Shown piece by piece: positions 45,906 to 58,443 of a stretch of DNA of 64,000 bases. The position numbers and the translations under genes were made by a program. Within the stretch, counting starts at the first letter, position 1; the number at the start of each line of letters is the position of its first letter. Source of the DNA: Lepus europaeus (lineage: Eukaryota > Chordata > Mammalia > Lagomorpha > Leporidae); the NCBI RefSeq assembly GCF_033115175.1, contig NC_084834.1, positions 81,700,462 to 81,764,461 on the forward strand, read 5' to 3'. The notes under the pieces are model-generated. The model searched no databases, had not been told where the DNA came from, and saw only the letters and a list, made by a program, of their open reading frames with translations.

Positions 45906-46577
45906 CGGCGACACAGCCTGGGCCGATGGATTAGTGTGGTATATTTCAACTGTCAAACGAAGACTTAGCTGGATTACTCCTGGATCCTAAATAACGACAC
46001 AGTCACTACTAAATCATAATCTGAATCCCAGTTTCCTACTAAAGGACTGCAGTCTTCGACTCCTTCATGTATGTGCTCCAACCTAGTGTGTAGAATGACA
46101 GAGAACTGACCTCAGCCCGTGAACAACTCCAGATTCCTGACAGTTTAGGCCAAAGCTGCTCCTTCTTATCAATATTAATTTAAACTCTAAGTTTTGTTCT
46201 TTAAAATACCTGTCCATATTTTATCATATTTTACAATGTGCCATATTTGCTTTAATGTAAAAACAAAGCTGTAAATTATAGTTTAAATAGACAACTTTGC
46301 AAATGTTTATTTCAGGAAAAATGGCCTCCAGAAGCATAAACAATGTCTCCACTATGGCTTATGTGTCACCTGAAGTGAGCAGGGACAAGGTACACAAACC
46401 CTAACCTATGCAAAATAGTCTAACCCCAATAACACTTGGTGTCCTGTGAAAAAAAGTGGAGGCAGGGTTGAGGATGCAGGTAAGGGTAAAAAAAAAATTG
46501 CAATGCTCTACCTTTCCTTCTTCTTTTTAATAATTCTGAACTCTATCCAGTTTTATTCATATTTTCTTATTCACCTT
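45906..46577. other. Upstream flank of PDHA2, no recognised feature
   Basis: No repeat or gene recognised. CpG density drops after about 45985, so the promoter-like composition is confined to roughly 200 bp. Confidence 0.4.
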
Positions 46578-46878
46578 TTTAAAAATGTTTATTTGAAATG
46601 AAGAGTTGGAAGGGAAAGAAAGATCTTCCATCTACTGACTCACTCTCCAAATGGCTGCAATGGCCAGAGCTGAGTCAGGCTGAAGCCAGGAGCCTGGAAC
46701 TCCATCCAGTTCTCCCACATGGGTGGCAGTACTTGGGCCATCTTCCACTGCTTTCTCAGGTGCACCAACAGGAAGCTGTGTCAGAAGTGGGAGCTGCTGG
46801 GACTCAAACTGGTGTTCATCTGGGTTGCCTACATTACAGGTGACAGCTGAACACACTGCACCATAATGCCAGCACCCT
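46578..46878 (-). mobile_element. CSINE copy, moderately old
   Basis: Antisense: GAAAGATCTTCCATCTACTGAC, GCTGAAGCCAGGAGCCTGG, GTACTTGGGCCATCTTCCAC, GGTGACAGCTGAACACACTGC and ATAATGCCAGCACCC. Confidence 0.85.
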
Positions 46879-49800
46879 AAGTCACTTTAAAAAAATATTT
46901 TACATACTTAAAGATGTCTTCAATGGATTTCAATTTTTTTTGTTTTTGTTTTTGCTATTATAACTATCTAAATTGGACCAACCTTAGTCTGGGCTGAGTA
47001 GTTAAGAAGCATATTCTTAAAATACTTCTTTGTCTGGTAATTGTTAGAAACATAGCTTATCAAGTGAGCCATGAAACCATGTAGTCCTACAGAACAGACA
47101 GCAAGTGGGCAATAGAATTTTCTTAGGCACCCAGTAACAGTTCAATCATAGGATAGAAGAATCTTTAGCCTCAGGGCTACAAAAATCACATGCCTTTTTC
47201 CTCTTTTGTACTTTGACTATAAGGTGATTTTTATTTATTTATTTTTTACTTCAACAAGCCAACCCTTATGGGGATCCTGGCATCTTTAGAATATTAAGAA
47301 ATACACTTAAATTCAAGCTATTTTGTATCCATTACCTATTTGTAAGTAATAAAGTCTCACCCAGATTTCCCTATTACCTGTTCAAACCACCTGCATTCTA
47401 TAGATCTAGTTGCATGTGTTATTTTGGATATTTTGATATTTAGGCAGGAAGGGGAAAAGAGCTTGTTAAAAAGTTAGGATACCTCTTAACACCGGATCCT
47501 CTCCCTACCTTCCAAACCGACAGCCATCATAATGGGCCTCATCTTTTCCCTCAACTTAAAATTCCCCTGTTGGAATTCATGGTCTTGCTGTGTTGTTTGC
47601 TCCCTCTTTGATAGTTAGCCTGTCTCTGCTGTTCTTTTTCATTCCTGCAGGTATTGGAGATCTCCAGGGAGCATTATCTCCATAAGAATGAGAAAAATGA
47701 CACTGCAGGATGGAATGTAGTGTTAATGGGTCACTGAGTGACAGCTGAGCCTTCTCTCAGAGGTATCAGCCAGACTTGCACTGCCAGGAACACAAGAGCT
47801 ATAAAGTAAAGTGTGCCAATTTAATCTTGTCACATGTAGCCTGGACTGCACAGATAGAGCTCTTTAAAAGCCCTGAGTGACATGGCTAAACCTGACTCAT
47901 GCTAGAGAAGAACATGCAAAAATGCTAATTGGGAAATATCTGTACTACAGTTTTCCACAGCCCTTTTTTGCAATAGGCTCTGATTAATATAAAACAGGAA
48001 ACCTTGACTGTATCCTCTTGGGCATCAGTTACCCTTTGTATCCTAAATTCAACTTAATGATAGGCAGATGAAATCATGTTTACCAAATATGTGTTTAATG
48101 AATGAACAGTTTAATTCCAATGATTTATCCACGTTTTCCCAAACTCATCCACGTTTTCAAAATAGAAATTTCCAGACATCAGTGTAGAAGGCTAAAACTT
48201 CTCAAAGTGATCCTGAGTGGGGGAACCTCTCTTGTATATGACCCAGCTAGACAGGATTAAGACCTACAAGGACAATAAAGCTACTGCTGCTGTTATTTTT
48301 TTCAAATAAATTTTCTCCTGTCATTAGTCAATGCCATATTTATTACCGAACAGAACTAAGCTAAGAAGTCATACCCATGCTTACCACCGAAATGTTTGCA
48401 ATTAAAATCCCCATAAATTCTGCGTTTTTAATTAATGCCAAATCTCACTTTTAATCTAGTTAAAATTAAAGCACAGCAGATGAGTACTTTTATAAGGCCA
48501 ATGACAGTCTTTACATCTAATTAATTTTAGAAAAACTTAATAAAAGAGGAGCCAGTGATTATAGCAGCAGTCATTCATGCCAGTGTGACAGAATTTCACA
48601 CTTCATGTCTGATGGTTGATCCTAGAAGGGCATTCTGAATTGATCTTAGAAGTGTCACTAGCATTTCATCAATACCACATGAAATATCTTTTACTAAGAG
48701 GCAAGGAAATATGGGGGAAAAAAAAGAGCAGTTAGTGAGTTTGAAAGATATTTACATTTCTTCAGTAATAATTGCACATTTTAACCAAATGTTAAGTGGA
48801 GAAAGCTGCTGAAAACGAATATGTTGTAGATAAATAATATCAGATCACATTTTATGACTAGTATCAATGTTTTTTTTTTCTTAGCTCTAAGATTTGGCAA
48901 TTAGGAGTGATGAGTAAGAACTTTGTACAAAAATTTAAGATTCTATATAATTCATTTGGTCTATTTATATCCTTTAGAGAAAATAAAAAATGTCAATACA
49001 TTATATTTTGCAAAGTAAAGACAAGCAAGATTACAGTAAGTGAGGCTATTCCAGAACATTAGAGCCCTGGGCGATTTTTTCTCCCCCCCTACCATGTTTA
49101 TGAAATACACTTAAATAAAAACTCACGACATTGTACCTCACAAAGAAGACTTGATTTGAAATGAGAGATAAAGTGGTTATGTTCCTAGATAATAACAGTG
49201 TTTGGAAAGGAAAGACAATTTTTAGTAGCAACTGATGGAGCCACAGATTTCTTCTTAGGTGATGAGAGTCACTTGAGTCATTGTACCCGTGGTACCCAAT
49301 TCCTTATTCCCAGAGTTTGGGACCAGGGCCCAGCAGGTGTGATAAAAGAGACAATACAAAACTGTAAAAGAAAACATTGCAAACATTTTAATAAGCTCGC
49401 TGTCATAAAAGCTGTAATTTAATGTACTAAAGTGAGATAAGAATTGAGTTTCACACATGCAATCTTGTTGTCAAGGTTTACCAGGGTCTAATATCTCAAC
49501 CAGTAGAGGGCTACCATAAGAGCCAAAAGTTTTGAACTGATTTCCATATTTCAAGTCAGTTTGTAAGATCATAATTTCCATTTCAAAATAAAAGTGATCA
49601 ATTGAAAGCATAATCCTGACAAAAGAAATTTCAAGAAGTCCAAATCGAAGCTAAAACTATTTCCTCCCAAAATTTTTATACTTCTTGGGAGAGATGTTCA
49701 ACTGATTTTATATCTCACATATTTAAAATAATCTCATATCTCATGGTTTTAGACTGTAAATACACACATGTAGCCCTAGTGCCTTTGATTTTAATAGCAA

Positions 49801-50202
49801 TAAAACATGTTAAATATGATGTAAAAGTGAACTCTATATTCTATAGTGTGACCAGGGCTTCTCTTCTCTGTGCCACCACTGTATTGTAATATTAGTTTCC
49901 TTTTCACTGTCCTCCAGCAACCCTTCCTTCTAACAACTAGGTGGAATATTACTTGTTTCTGATATCAGTAAGCCTAGTACCACATAAGTAACATATGGAC
50001 TTCAGAGAAGATCTAAAAGTGAAATAGGCCTATGGACACAGGAAGGAATACTGGCAAAATTTCAGGGCAGTGCTGCCCCCTAGAAGGAAAGTTGAGTAGC
50101 ATCTTTAGCCAACATGAAATATTTGAAGGGGAGGAAACTCTGAATAAGAATCCTGTTCCCAATTTAAAAGCCCCAAATTTGCCGCAGCTTGCTTGCTTGC
50201 TT
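46879..50202. other. Repeat-poor block upstream of PDHA2
   Basis: About 3.3 kb without a recognisable SINE or L1, unusual in this window. The 47.6-48.7 kb part has many TAATTA/TTAATT-like homeodomain cores and unique-looking sequence. No coding frame of note. Confidence 0.4.
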
Positions 50203-50552
50203 GCTTTTTTTTTTTTTTTTTTTTTTTCTTTTTTTTTATTATTTTTTTTTATTAAACTTTTATTTAATGAATATAAATTTCCAAAGTATAGCTTATGGGT
50301 TACAATGGCTTCCCCCCTCCCATAACTTCCCTCCCGCCTGCAGCCCTCCCCCCTCCCGCTCCCTCTCCCCTTCCATTCATGTAAAGATTCATTTTCAATT
50401 CTCTTTGTATACAGAAGATCAGTTTAGTATATACTAGGTAAAGATTTCAACATTTTGCCCATATAGCAACATCAAGTGAAAAAACTACCATTGGATTACT
50501 AATTATAGCATTAAATAGCAATGTACAGCACATTAAAGACAGAGATCCTACA
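50203..50552 (-). mobile_element. L1 3' end, antisense, 5'-truncated
   Basis: After a T-run, AAACTTTTATTTAATGAATAT, the C-rich tract CCTCCCATAACTTCCCTCCC and ATTCATTTTCAATTCTCTTTG reproduce the lagomorph L1 tail also seen at 7629. It stops at about ACAGAGATCCTACATAA, so only some 350 bp entered. Confidence 0.9.
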
Positions 50553-50611
50553 TAATTTTTTTTTCAAAATAATTAATTTTCTATGCTATTTCCATTTTAA
50601 CACCAGGTTGT

Positions 50612-51413
50612 TTTTTTTTTTTTTTCATTTCCAATTCTCTTTATATACAGAAGATCACTTCAGTATATAATTAGCAAAGACCTCATCAGTCTGCGCCCAC
50701 ACAGAAACGCAAAGTATAAAAATACTGTTTCAGTACCAGTCCTAGCATCACTTGGCTTTAGACGACACATTAGGGACAGATCCCGCATGGGGTGTAAGTA
50801 CACAGTGACTCCTGTTGCTGACTTAACAATTTGACACTCCTGTTCATGGCGTCAGTAATCTCCCTGGGCTCTAGTCATGAGTTGCCAGGGCTATGGAAGC
50901 CTTTAGAGTTCGCTGACTTTGATATTGTTCCGATAGGGTCATAGTCAAAGTGGAGGTTCTCTCCTCCCTTCGGAGAAGGGTACCTCCTTCTTTGAAGGCC
51001 CCGTTCTTTCCACTGGGATCTCACTCACAGAGATCATTCATTTAGGTCTTTTTTTTTTTTTCCATGATATCTTGGCTTTCCATGCCTGCTATACTCTCAT
51101 GGGCTCTTCAGCCGGATCTGAATGCCTTGAGGGCTGATTCTGAGGCCGGAGTGCTGTCTAGGACATCTGCCATCCTATGAGTCTGCTGTGTATCCCACTT
51201 CCCATGTTGGATCTTTCTCTCCCTTTTTGATTCTATCAGTTAGTATTAGCAGATACTTGTCTTGTTTGTGTGATCTCTTTGACTCTTAGACCTATCGGGA
51301 ACATGCTCAATCGGACTGGCCGCAAATGGTGGAGTCAGAAATGTGCAGGGGATTCCAACACAATTCCATCAAGATGGCATGTACCAATGCCATCGCACTA
51401 GTCCAAGTAATCA
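50612..51413 (-). mobile_element. L1 3' UTR with 5' inversion and early 3' end, antisense
   Basis: 50628-51297 is antisense 3' UTR, from CATTTCCAATTCTC to CTCTTAGACCTATC. At about 51298 the strand flips to sense (ACATGCTCAATCGGAC through ATGGTGGAGTCAGAAATG to CTAGTCCAAGTAATCAA), giving a 5' inversion with about 20 L1 bases missing at the junction. The 3' end is an early one: the A-run starts right after GAAATG, without the last 140 or so bases of the usual tail. Confidence 0.85.
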
Positions 51414-51581
51414 ATTTTTTTTTTTTTAATATCCTATGGCTAACCTTGGGAACGGTGTTATCACAAAGTAAACTTAGACCCTAATAGATTCCATCCTAAT
51501 CATCACAGGAGAATCCTGTGAATATGTACAGACAAAAAGTAAACTTGGTAAACCAGTAGCTTTTAACTAATGAAGGTAGAG

Positions 51582-51845
51582 GGCAGGCACCGTGGCTTAA
51601 GCTGCACCCTGGGATACTCACATCCCTTGCTGGGTTGCAGGTTTGTGTCCTGGCTAATCTGCTACTGATCCAGCTTCCTGAAAACCATTGTGGGAAGTAT
51701 CAGAGATGGCTCAGGTTCTTGTGTCTCTGCCACAAGAGTAGATCCAGATAGAATTGGGCCAGGTCAAAGTTGAGAACCCAAAATTCTATCTATTGAGTGC
51801 ACTTGGAGAATAATCAGCCCCCCCCCCCACATTCAAATAGATGAA
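51582..51845 (+). mobile_element. CSINE copy, old
   Basis: GGGCAGGCACCGTGGCTTAAGC head, CAGGTTTGTGTCCTGGC B-box region, CTGATCCAGCTTCCTG, GGCTCAGGTTCTTGTG. A C-run at 51819-51829 precedes a degraded tail. Confidence 0.75.
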
Positions 51846-54800
51846 AATGAGTGAATAAACATTTCTAAATAATAAAGATGAAATTTTAGGGTTTAGATAC
51901 ACTAATTTGAGTTTTCAGCCATTATTTTCAATACTGTTCCAGTGTTTGATAGGCTTGCATCTTCTCTGTTGACAATACTGAATTAAAGTTTTCTCATTTG
52001 GTCTTCAAATATTGCAGTTATTCATGATCTGAACTTCTAGATCAGGAAGCGGAGTTCCAAGATGTTTACATGATAAGTAAAAAGCTACAAAACAAGTTTA
52101 AAAATGCAAAAGATTTATTCTTATCACATACACATGAAGTGGTTTTCTTCTATGCATTTCCTTTCTGTACTAGTAGTAGCATAAAGATGACATACAATTA
52201 AATATCTCTGCACTAATTCCGTTTCACATGGAGGTGTGTCCTGTGAGCTTGCCCAGATTCTCTGGCACTTCCTAGAGAAGAGGACACATCATCACTGAAT
52301 GATAGAGGAAGCAACACATGAGCAGCTGCTACAGAATAAAACTAACGTATTGTGTTCCAGGCAATGGTGACAATGACAGTTTGTCTTTATTAGGATCAAT
52401 GATGAACAAATTAAAAATAGAGTACTGTCAAACTACGACATACAAAACAGAACACTCTAATTTTGTAGAGTTGTGTTGTCTCCTTTAATTTGGTAATATA
52501 ACAGAGCTGAAAAGGCACACTGGGAAATATGAAAATCTGGATCTCGTAATTATGCAATACTTTATGAATATGAATGCAGTTTCTCCAAGCAACCTGAGAC
52601 AATGCTGTAGATGTTTTATGGAGCTTTCCTTGCATGAGAATCATTCTGTTCCCACGGACCCACTGTGCTTCTAGATTCCAGGATATTTCCATAGTACCCA
52701 ACACTGTAAATCTGAAAGACCACCATGGGGGAGCCTCAGAGATGATATTAAATTATAGGCCCAAGAAACATTAGCTACATTGGTAGGTGAAGATAATGTG
52801 CAAGAAGTGTTCCTGAGCTCATAGTACGTTAAACATTCATTAAAACAATCACCTTCAGACAGCAAGATTATTTGGAATTGTCAAAAGAATTTAACAAGGT
52901 CCTGTCAGGGCCACCAGCTGGCCAAGCGGCTTACATTCTTCTGGGCCTTGAATGACTGCACTGAAATTTTACTCCAAAAGCTCCTAACCTTGCTCTACCC
53001 TCACCTAGCCCTCCTGCCATCTTATTTGATAACAAAAATTATCTATAAGAATACATTACACTTTTTCCAAGGGATGTTGCCATGTTGTAGGGAATTTTTC
53101 CATATTATATAGGATGCATAGCATGCTCATCAATCAGAAAAGAAACATGCCCAGTAAGGTTAGTAATTCCAGTATACAGGGGATAAGTCATTAGGTCAGA
53201 CATGCAATTCTTGGAGATGCAGACTCTCAGCTTCTTTTCTAATATCTCCTCCCTGCGTGATACTATGGTGCTCTCCAAACCCAGCTGCCTGTCTCCAGTT
53301 GAATTTTTGTCTATCAGGTCTTCTTCCCACTAATCTCAACAGGAGAAGGAGCCTATCCTTATCTGGAAATCTAACCCCTCAGCCTTTGCTACAGGACCTG
53401 CTATTTCCGCATAATGCCACACTGTTCTCACTCACATGCTCCCTACTTCCACACCCCCACCAAAGAATCATCAATTTTGTCTTCTCCCTTGGCTTTGTTT
53501 CATGCTCAAATTTCCTCAGCTCTGAAAGAAGATACAAGAGTCCTTGTTTCCTCTTTTAGATCTCATCCTATATTATTCCTTTTATCTAGTCAAGCTCCAC
53601 AAATATTCAGCCTGTACCCACGGTCTCCATTTACTTTCCTCTAATTGCTTCCATATGCTTCTGCAATCTGTATCGTCAACAATGAACTGAAATTTCTCAC
53701 ATCAAGGACTTGGCTAAACTTAATGACAATTTCAGTTTTATCATTCTCTGGAAATCTCCACCATGTAACAAGTGTTTCTCCATGGATATTCCCTTACCCT
53801 AACTTTAAAAAAAAAAAAAAAATCCATGTTCTGATGTTTATACCCAGTCTTCATTTCCTGATATGTCAACCCCTATCTCAAAAGCAAATGTGGTCTAAAG
53901 CTTAATTATATGTGCTCTATTCTTGCCAGTTTAGTTACCCAGAGGGACTCATGTGATTTATTCGTTGAATTCTCACCGATAGTAAGACGCCAGCTCTACT
54001 TTTGACATGAACTTTCCTTAATTCTCTCTAATCTACAAGGGGAAAAATGTATTTTAAAGCTCTGTTGCTATTTAAACTTGTAAAGTTGAAAACAGAAAAA
54101 TTTCCTACTTGCTCATTATTTCAATAGAAATATCTTCCTTTCCTAATATTCTTGTCATTATCAGAGACGTATTACTGGCATAAAAAGTCAGTATATACTT
54201 TGATTATAGTGTCTTTTTAAAATATTATAAATGAGTGAAAATGAAAACAAAAGTTTGAAATCAAAAGAATTAATCACTATTAGCATTTGGTTTATATTGT
54301 TGCTGATATAATTGGAATCATTTGGAGCATTTTTATAACTCGAGATTTTTTTTTCATCATGGTAGAATTATTTTCAAGATCATCAAAGACCATTTAAAAG
54401 AATTTCAAAGATTGCAAAAAATTTCCATTATATGGATAGGCCAAAACTAAAAATAAGACTGAACACTTGCGTTACGCTAAGTTTCTATGTGCCTGACACA
54501 ACACATTAGTGAAAGTATTGATTTTTTTTAAATTTAGTTAGTAATAATCTTAACTCAAAAATTCAATGTGTTCAATTTATCTTACTTTCACATAATCATG
54601 CACTTGTGTATTATAAATGTTTTCTTTTTAGTCAATATAGTCTTTGAAACATTTGAGGTTACTGTCACAGAAAGGTGACATAACAATTTCATCTTGTCCA
54701 CTCAGTTCTTCATACTCATGTGTTGAGTGCCCCACTTCTGATTTATTTTCAGTTGTTCATATATATATTTACATCTATATTTATCTCAATAAGCTAATTG

Positions 54801-55197
54801 TTTCCAGGTTTTAACTGTCAGTTAATTCTGATGTGAGCGCTCCCCTTCCCAGTTTTGATTGTTCGTTGATTATGTAGTTACTTACTTGATAAGACCAAGC
54901 CCTTTCTCATTACATTTCTTTTTGTGAACTCCTAAGATTTTGTAACCTATATACCACTTCACGGAAAGATCAAAGTAATTTTATTTAAAAATCTCTTAAT
55001 CTGTATTCAAATCACATTAAACATATAAAATTGAGGGAAATTTGATATTTAGTTTTACCATCTAATGACACACATCTCATTCAAAATTTTATACATTGAC
55101 ATGTTGTGATTTTCCTTATGGAAATAGAATACATTAAAAACTTTCTCAGCATGGGTGATGGTGTTACTAATAGAAAATTATTGACTTTTTTTCTTTT
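51846..55197. other. Gene-free, mostly unannotated interval
   Basis: No gene recognised. 53240-53800 is pyrimidine-rich on the plus strand and faintly resembles an old L1 3' UTR, ending in an A-run at 53807-53821. The frame at 53257-53559 arises from that composition. 52390-52870 is unique-looking. Confidence 0.35.
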
Positions 55198-55309
55198 TGC
55201 TCCAGGCACTTTGCTAAGCATATTCCAAGGAATGTCTTATTTAATGTTACCAAAATCCTAGGAGATAGATAAAATTGTTTCATGTATTTTTACTGATAAG
55301 AAAAACAAA
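55198..55309 (+). repeat. MIR SINE fragment
   Basis: CTCCAGGCACTTTGCTAAGC, TTATTTAATGTTACCAAAATCC, and TTTTACTGATAAGAAAA follow the MIR order; the next CSINE cuts it off. Confidence 0.55.
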
Positions 55310-55622
55310 CTTTTTTTTTTAAGATTTATTTATTTGAAAGAGTTACACAGAGAGAGGGAGAGAGAAGACTTCAATCTGCTGGTTCACTCCCCAACTGGCT
55401 GCAATAGCCAGAGCTGGGCTGATCTGATCCCAGGAGCCAGGAGGTTTTTCTGGGTCTCCCATGTGGGTGCAGGGGCCCAAGGACTTGGGCCGTCTTCTAC
55501 TGCCTTCCTAGGCCATGGCAGAGAGCTGGATGGGAAGTGGATCAGCTAGGACTTGAACTTGTGCCCACATGGGATGCACTTCAAGCAGCAGCTTTGTCCG
55601 CTGCTCTACAGTGCCAGTCCCC
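55310..55622 (-). mobile_element. CSINE copy, moderately young
   Basis: Antisense: AAGATTTATTTATTTGAAAGAGTTACAC, TCAATCTGCTGGTTCACTCCCC, GTCTCCCATGTGGGTGCAGG, GCTCTACAGTGCCAGTCC. It interrupts a MIR. Confidence 0.93.
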
Positions 55623-56439
55623 CCAACAAAAAAAAAAAAAACTTTAATAATATTTCCAGGAACCAAATGCCTGTGTTAGAAAATGGACTTAAATTCAGAT
55701 AGAATTCCTAAGTTTCTAGTGTTTCATCGATAATTATAGTTATTTATAAGATTGTAATAGTTAATTTACTAATGAAATACTCCAATTTTTATATTTTATG
55801 CAATTATAATTCATCAAATATTTGTTCAATATTTATTGGGATAGTCATTTCACATCTTATTTGACTTACTGATGTTTGTATTCAAGGCTATTCCCAGAGT
55901 ATATGGGATGCCAAACAGATATATTTAGAACTCTAAAATGCTTTATGAAATTAATGGGTCTGTGGGATATAGTGATTTATGAACAATGATTCAGAATAAT
56001 GGATAGAGAAGAGGTAACACATACACTGTACAATCAGAGCTTGTGAGAATTCTTAACTTTCTAGAGAAAGTCTATTCTTGCTGAAGCTTAAGAATCAAAT
56101 CTTCCCATTCTTTATTGCCAAATATATTACTTCTAATTTCATATCTGCTTCCTCAAAAAGAGGTAGTACCTGTCAGTAATCAACAAGAATTGGTTCTCCA
56201 GAGCTTGTTTGTATTGGAACAATATAGACCTCCTTGACTCTGTAGTTCCCTAAGATCATTTATTTAATCAGGCTATGTAATTACTCATGATGCTGCATAC
56301 GCATTCCGCCACACATAAACACTAATATCTCGAAAGCTGTTAATGTGCTTTACTGATGACCACAAACACAAGTCTTACCTGAAGGATGATGGAAAAAGTA
56401 AATGACAATTCAATTTCTGCTCAGGTCATTTTGCCCTTT
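55623..56439. other. Gene-free AT-rich interval
   Basis: Nothing recognised. Confidence 0.4.
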
Positions 56440-56454
56440 AAGATACTTATGGTA

Positions 56455-56738
56455 GGCCGGCGCTGCAGCTCACTTAGCTAATCCTCCACCTGTGGCGCTG
56501 GCACCCCCGGTTCTAGTCCGTGTTGTGGCACCAGTTCTGTACCGGTTGTTCCTCTTCCAGTCCAGCTCTCTGCTGTGGCCCAAGAAGGCAGTGGAGGATG
56601 GCCCAAGTGCTTGGGCCCTGCACCTGCATGGGAGAGCAGGAGGAAGCACCTGGCTCCTGGCTGTAGTGGCCATTTGGGGGATGAACCAACGGAAAAAGGA
56701 AGACCTTTCTCTCTAACTCTGCCTGTCAAAAAAAAAAA
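56455..56738 (+). mobile_element. CSINE copy, young, internally shortened
   Basis: Sense copy from GGCCGGCGCTGCAGCTCAC to CTGCCTGTC plus A-run, flanked by AAGATACTTATGGTA at 56440-56454 and 56739-56753. The GATCAGCGCGGTGC segment and part of the CT tract are deleted, giving about 284 instead of 330 bp. Confidence 0.95.
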
Positions 56739-57109
56739 AAGATACTTATGGTATACTTGTAGAAAGACACATCTTCCAATCATGTCCTCTTGAAAAGCTT
56801 AGCCTCAATTGCAACATGCCTCCAATGTGATTCCTTTCCTGTTTTTACCATATGCTGTAGGGTGTGGATGTTGTTTGTCACCAACAAAATTCATGCTGCA
56901 ACTTGGTTGCCGATTTGTAACAGCATTAGGAAGTGGGTCCTGTAGAAGGGATTAATGTCTTTCTTGCAAGACTGGGATATCTCATGAAAATGGATTTGTT
57001 TTTGCAAGAAGAGGTTGATACAAAGTGGGTCAGTTCCATTGTGTGTTGACCTTATAGGCAGATGTTCTAGACTCCTCTTGAAATCTTATATATAAAGTAT
57101 ATATATTAA

Positions 57110-57704
57110 GTATAGAGATTACTCAGAATACGATAACAGAGCTACCATGTGAACCAGCCATCTCACTCCTAGGAGTTTATCCAAATAAATTGAAATCAGC
57201 ATATCAAAGAGTTATCTATACCCCCCATGTTTATTGCAGCTCAGTTTATAAAAGCTAAGAAATGGAATCAACCCAGGTGTCCCTCAACTGATGACTGAAT
57301 AATGAAAATGTGGTGTATATATATACTATGGAATACCATTCAGCCATAAAAAAGAATGAAATCCTATCTTGTGTAACAAAATGAATGCAAATAGAAACCA
57401 TTATGCTTGGTGAAATAAATTAGTCATAAAAAGACAAACATCATATGTTTTCTTTGATATGTGATAGTTAATATATTCTACAAAAGATGTATAAGAATGA
57501 TATGGACAACTTGCGATTTTATTGATGTTTTTAGCTCCACTTTATACTCCTTTAGAACTATAGTATTTCTATTTTTATTTGTTGAATATTATGGTTAATG
57601 GTCTACTAAGCCTGTGATTATAGAGTAGACTGAAATTATATTTTTTGCAAAAATTAAAAGCAAGGAGAGGGATTGAGGTAAAGAGATAGGAAAGTATGAT
57701 TATC
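57110..57704 (+). mobile_element. L1 ORF2 end and 3' UTR remnant, sense
   Basis: ACCAGCCATCTCACTCCTAGG, TTTATTGCAGCTCAGTTTATAAAAGC, CAGGTGTCCCTCAACTGATG, ATTCAGCCATAAAAAAGAATG and AGACAAACATCATATGTTTTC. Frames are broken by stops. Confidence 0.85.
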
Positions 57705-57765
57705 TTAGAATTAAATTCTCTCTGTTTCTCTATCTCTGTAGCTCTGATTTTCAAATAAATGTTTA
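57705..57765 (+). mobile_element. CSINE 3'-end fragment
   Basis: TTCTCTCTGTTTCTCTATCTCTGTAGCTCTGATTTTCAAATAAATG is the tail of an old CSINE; the body is absent. Confidence 0.6.
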
Positions 57766-58428
57766 AAAAACATATGAATGAAATACATGAAATCTATATC
57801 TATGGTTTATATCAATAAATTTTAAGGAAAGCAGACTTGGTTGCCTAAACTACGATTATGCTGACTCTCCTACCCAGTCACTGGCCAGAACATGTGAGAG
57901 AGCAGTGAGGAAATTCTGCTACCTCTGGGATGTTCCTTTCCAAAAGGAAGAAAGATGAACTGGTTTAGCACTCAATTTTTAAATCCAAGTTTGTCATCTA
58001 GATAAGACACTGTGGCTTTTTCTGGGCCATGTAGCTAAAATGATGGAAGAAAACCCAGAAGTAATTTGTCCAATCCTCAGAACTAAAGCATTTGTTCTCT
58101 TCTGTCTCTCATTCATCTGTGTAGCCTCTCCCATTCTCCCCACCACTGCTACTTGCTAACCAGTCTATTACTGATTTATTTTCTGCAACTGGAAAATTTC
58201 ATACATTTTACTTCTTGTGTCTCATTCCTTGTAGGTTTTGTTTTATTCTTCAGTGGCTTACTCCACTCTGGAGTCGAGTAAGTGTGAGTGGTGAGCTTGG
58301 GGGAAGAAATATATTAGTATGTGGATATATTATCTTTGCAAAAATTTATACCTGGAAAACATAAGAAAGGTCATCTAACATTATTTTTTAAAAATGAATT
58401 AAAATCAAATGTTATGAAATGAGCACAT
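57766..58428. other. Gene-free interval without recognised repeats
   Basis: Nothing recognised. Confidence 0.4.
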
Positions 58429-58443
58429 AAAACATTGTATGTG

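Noticed and set aside
45686..45949. Alternative-frame open reading frames over the PDHA2 5' end, both strands
   Set aside because: They are shadows of the promoter and the retrogene, without recognisable motifs.
53257..53905. Adjacent open frames of 76-100 codons
   Set aside because: They come from a pyrimidine-rich stretch giving Ser/Pro/Leu-rich peptides, without start context, motif or splice support.
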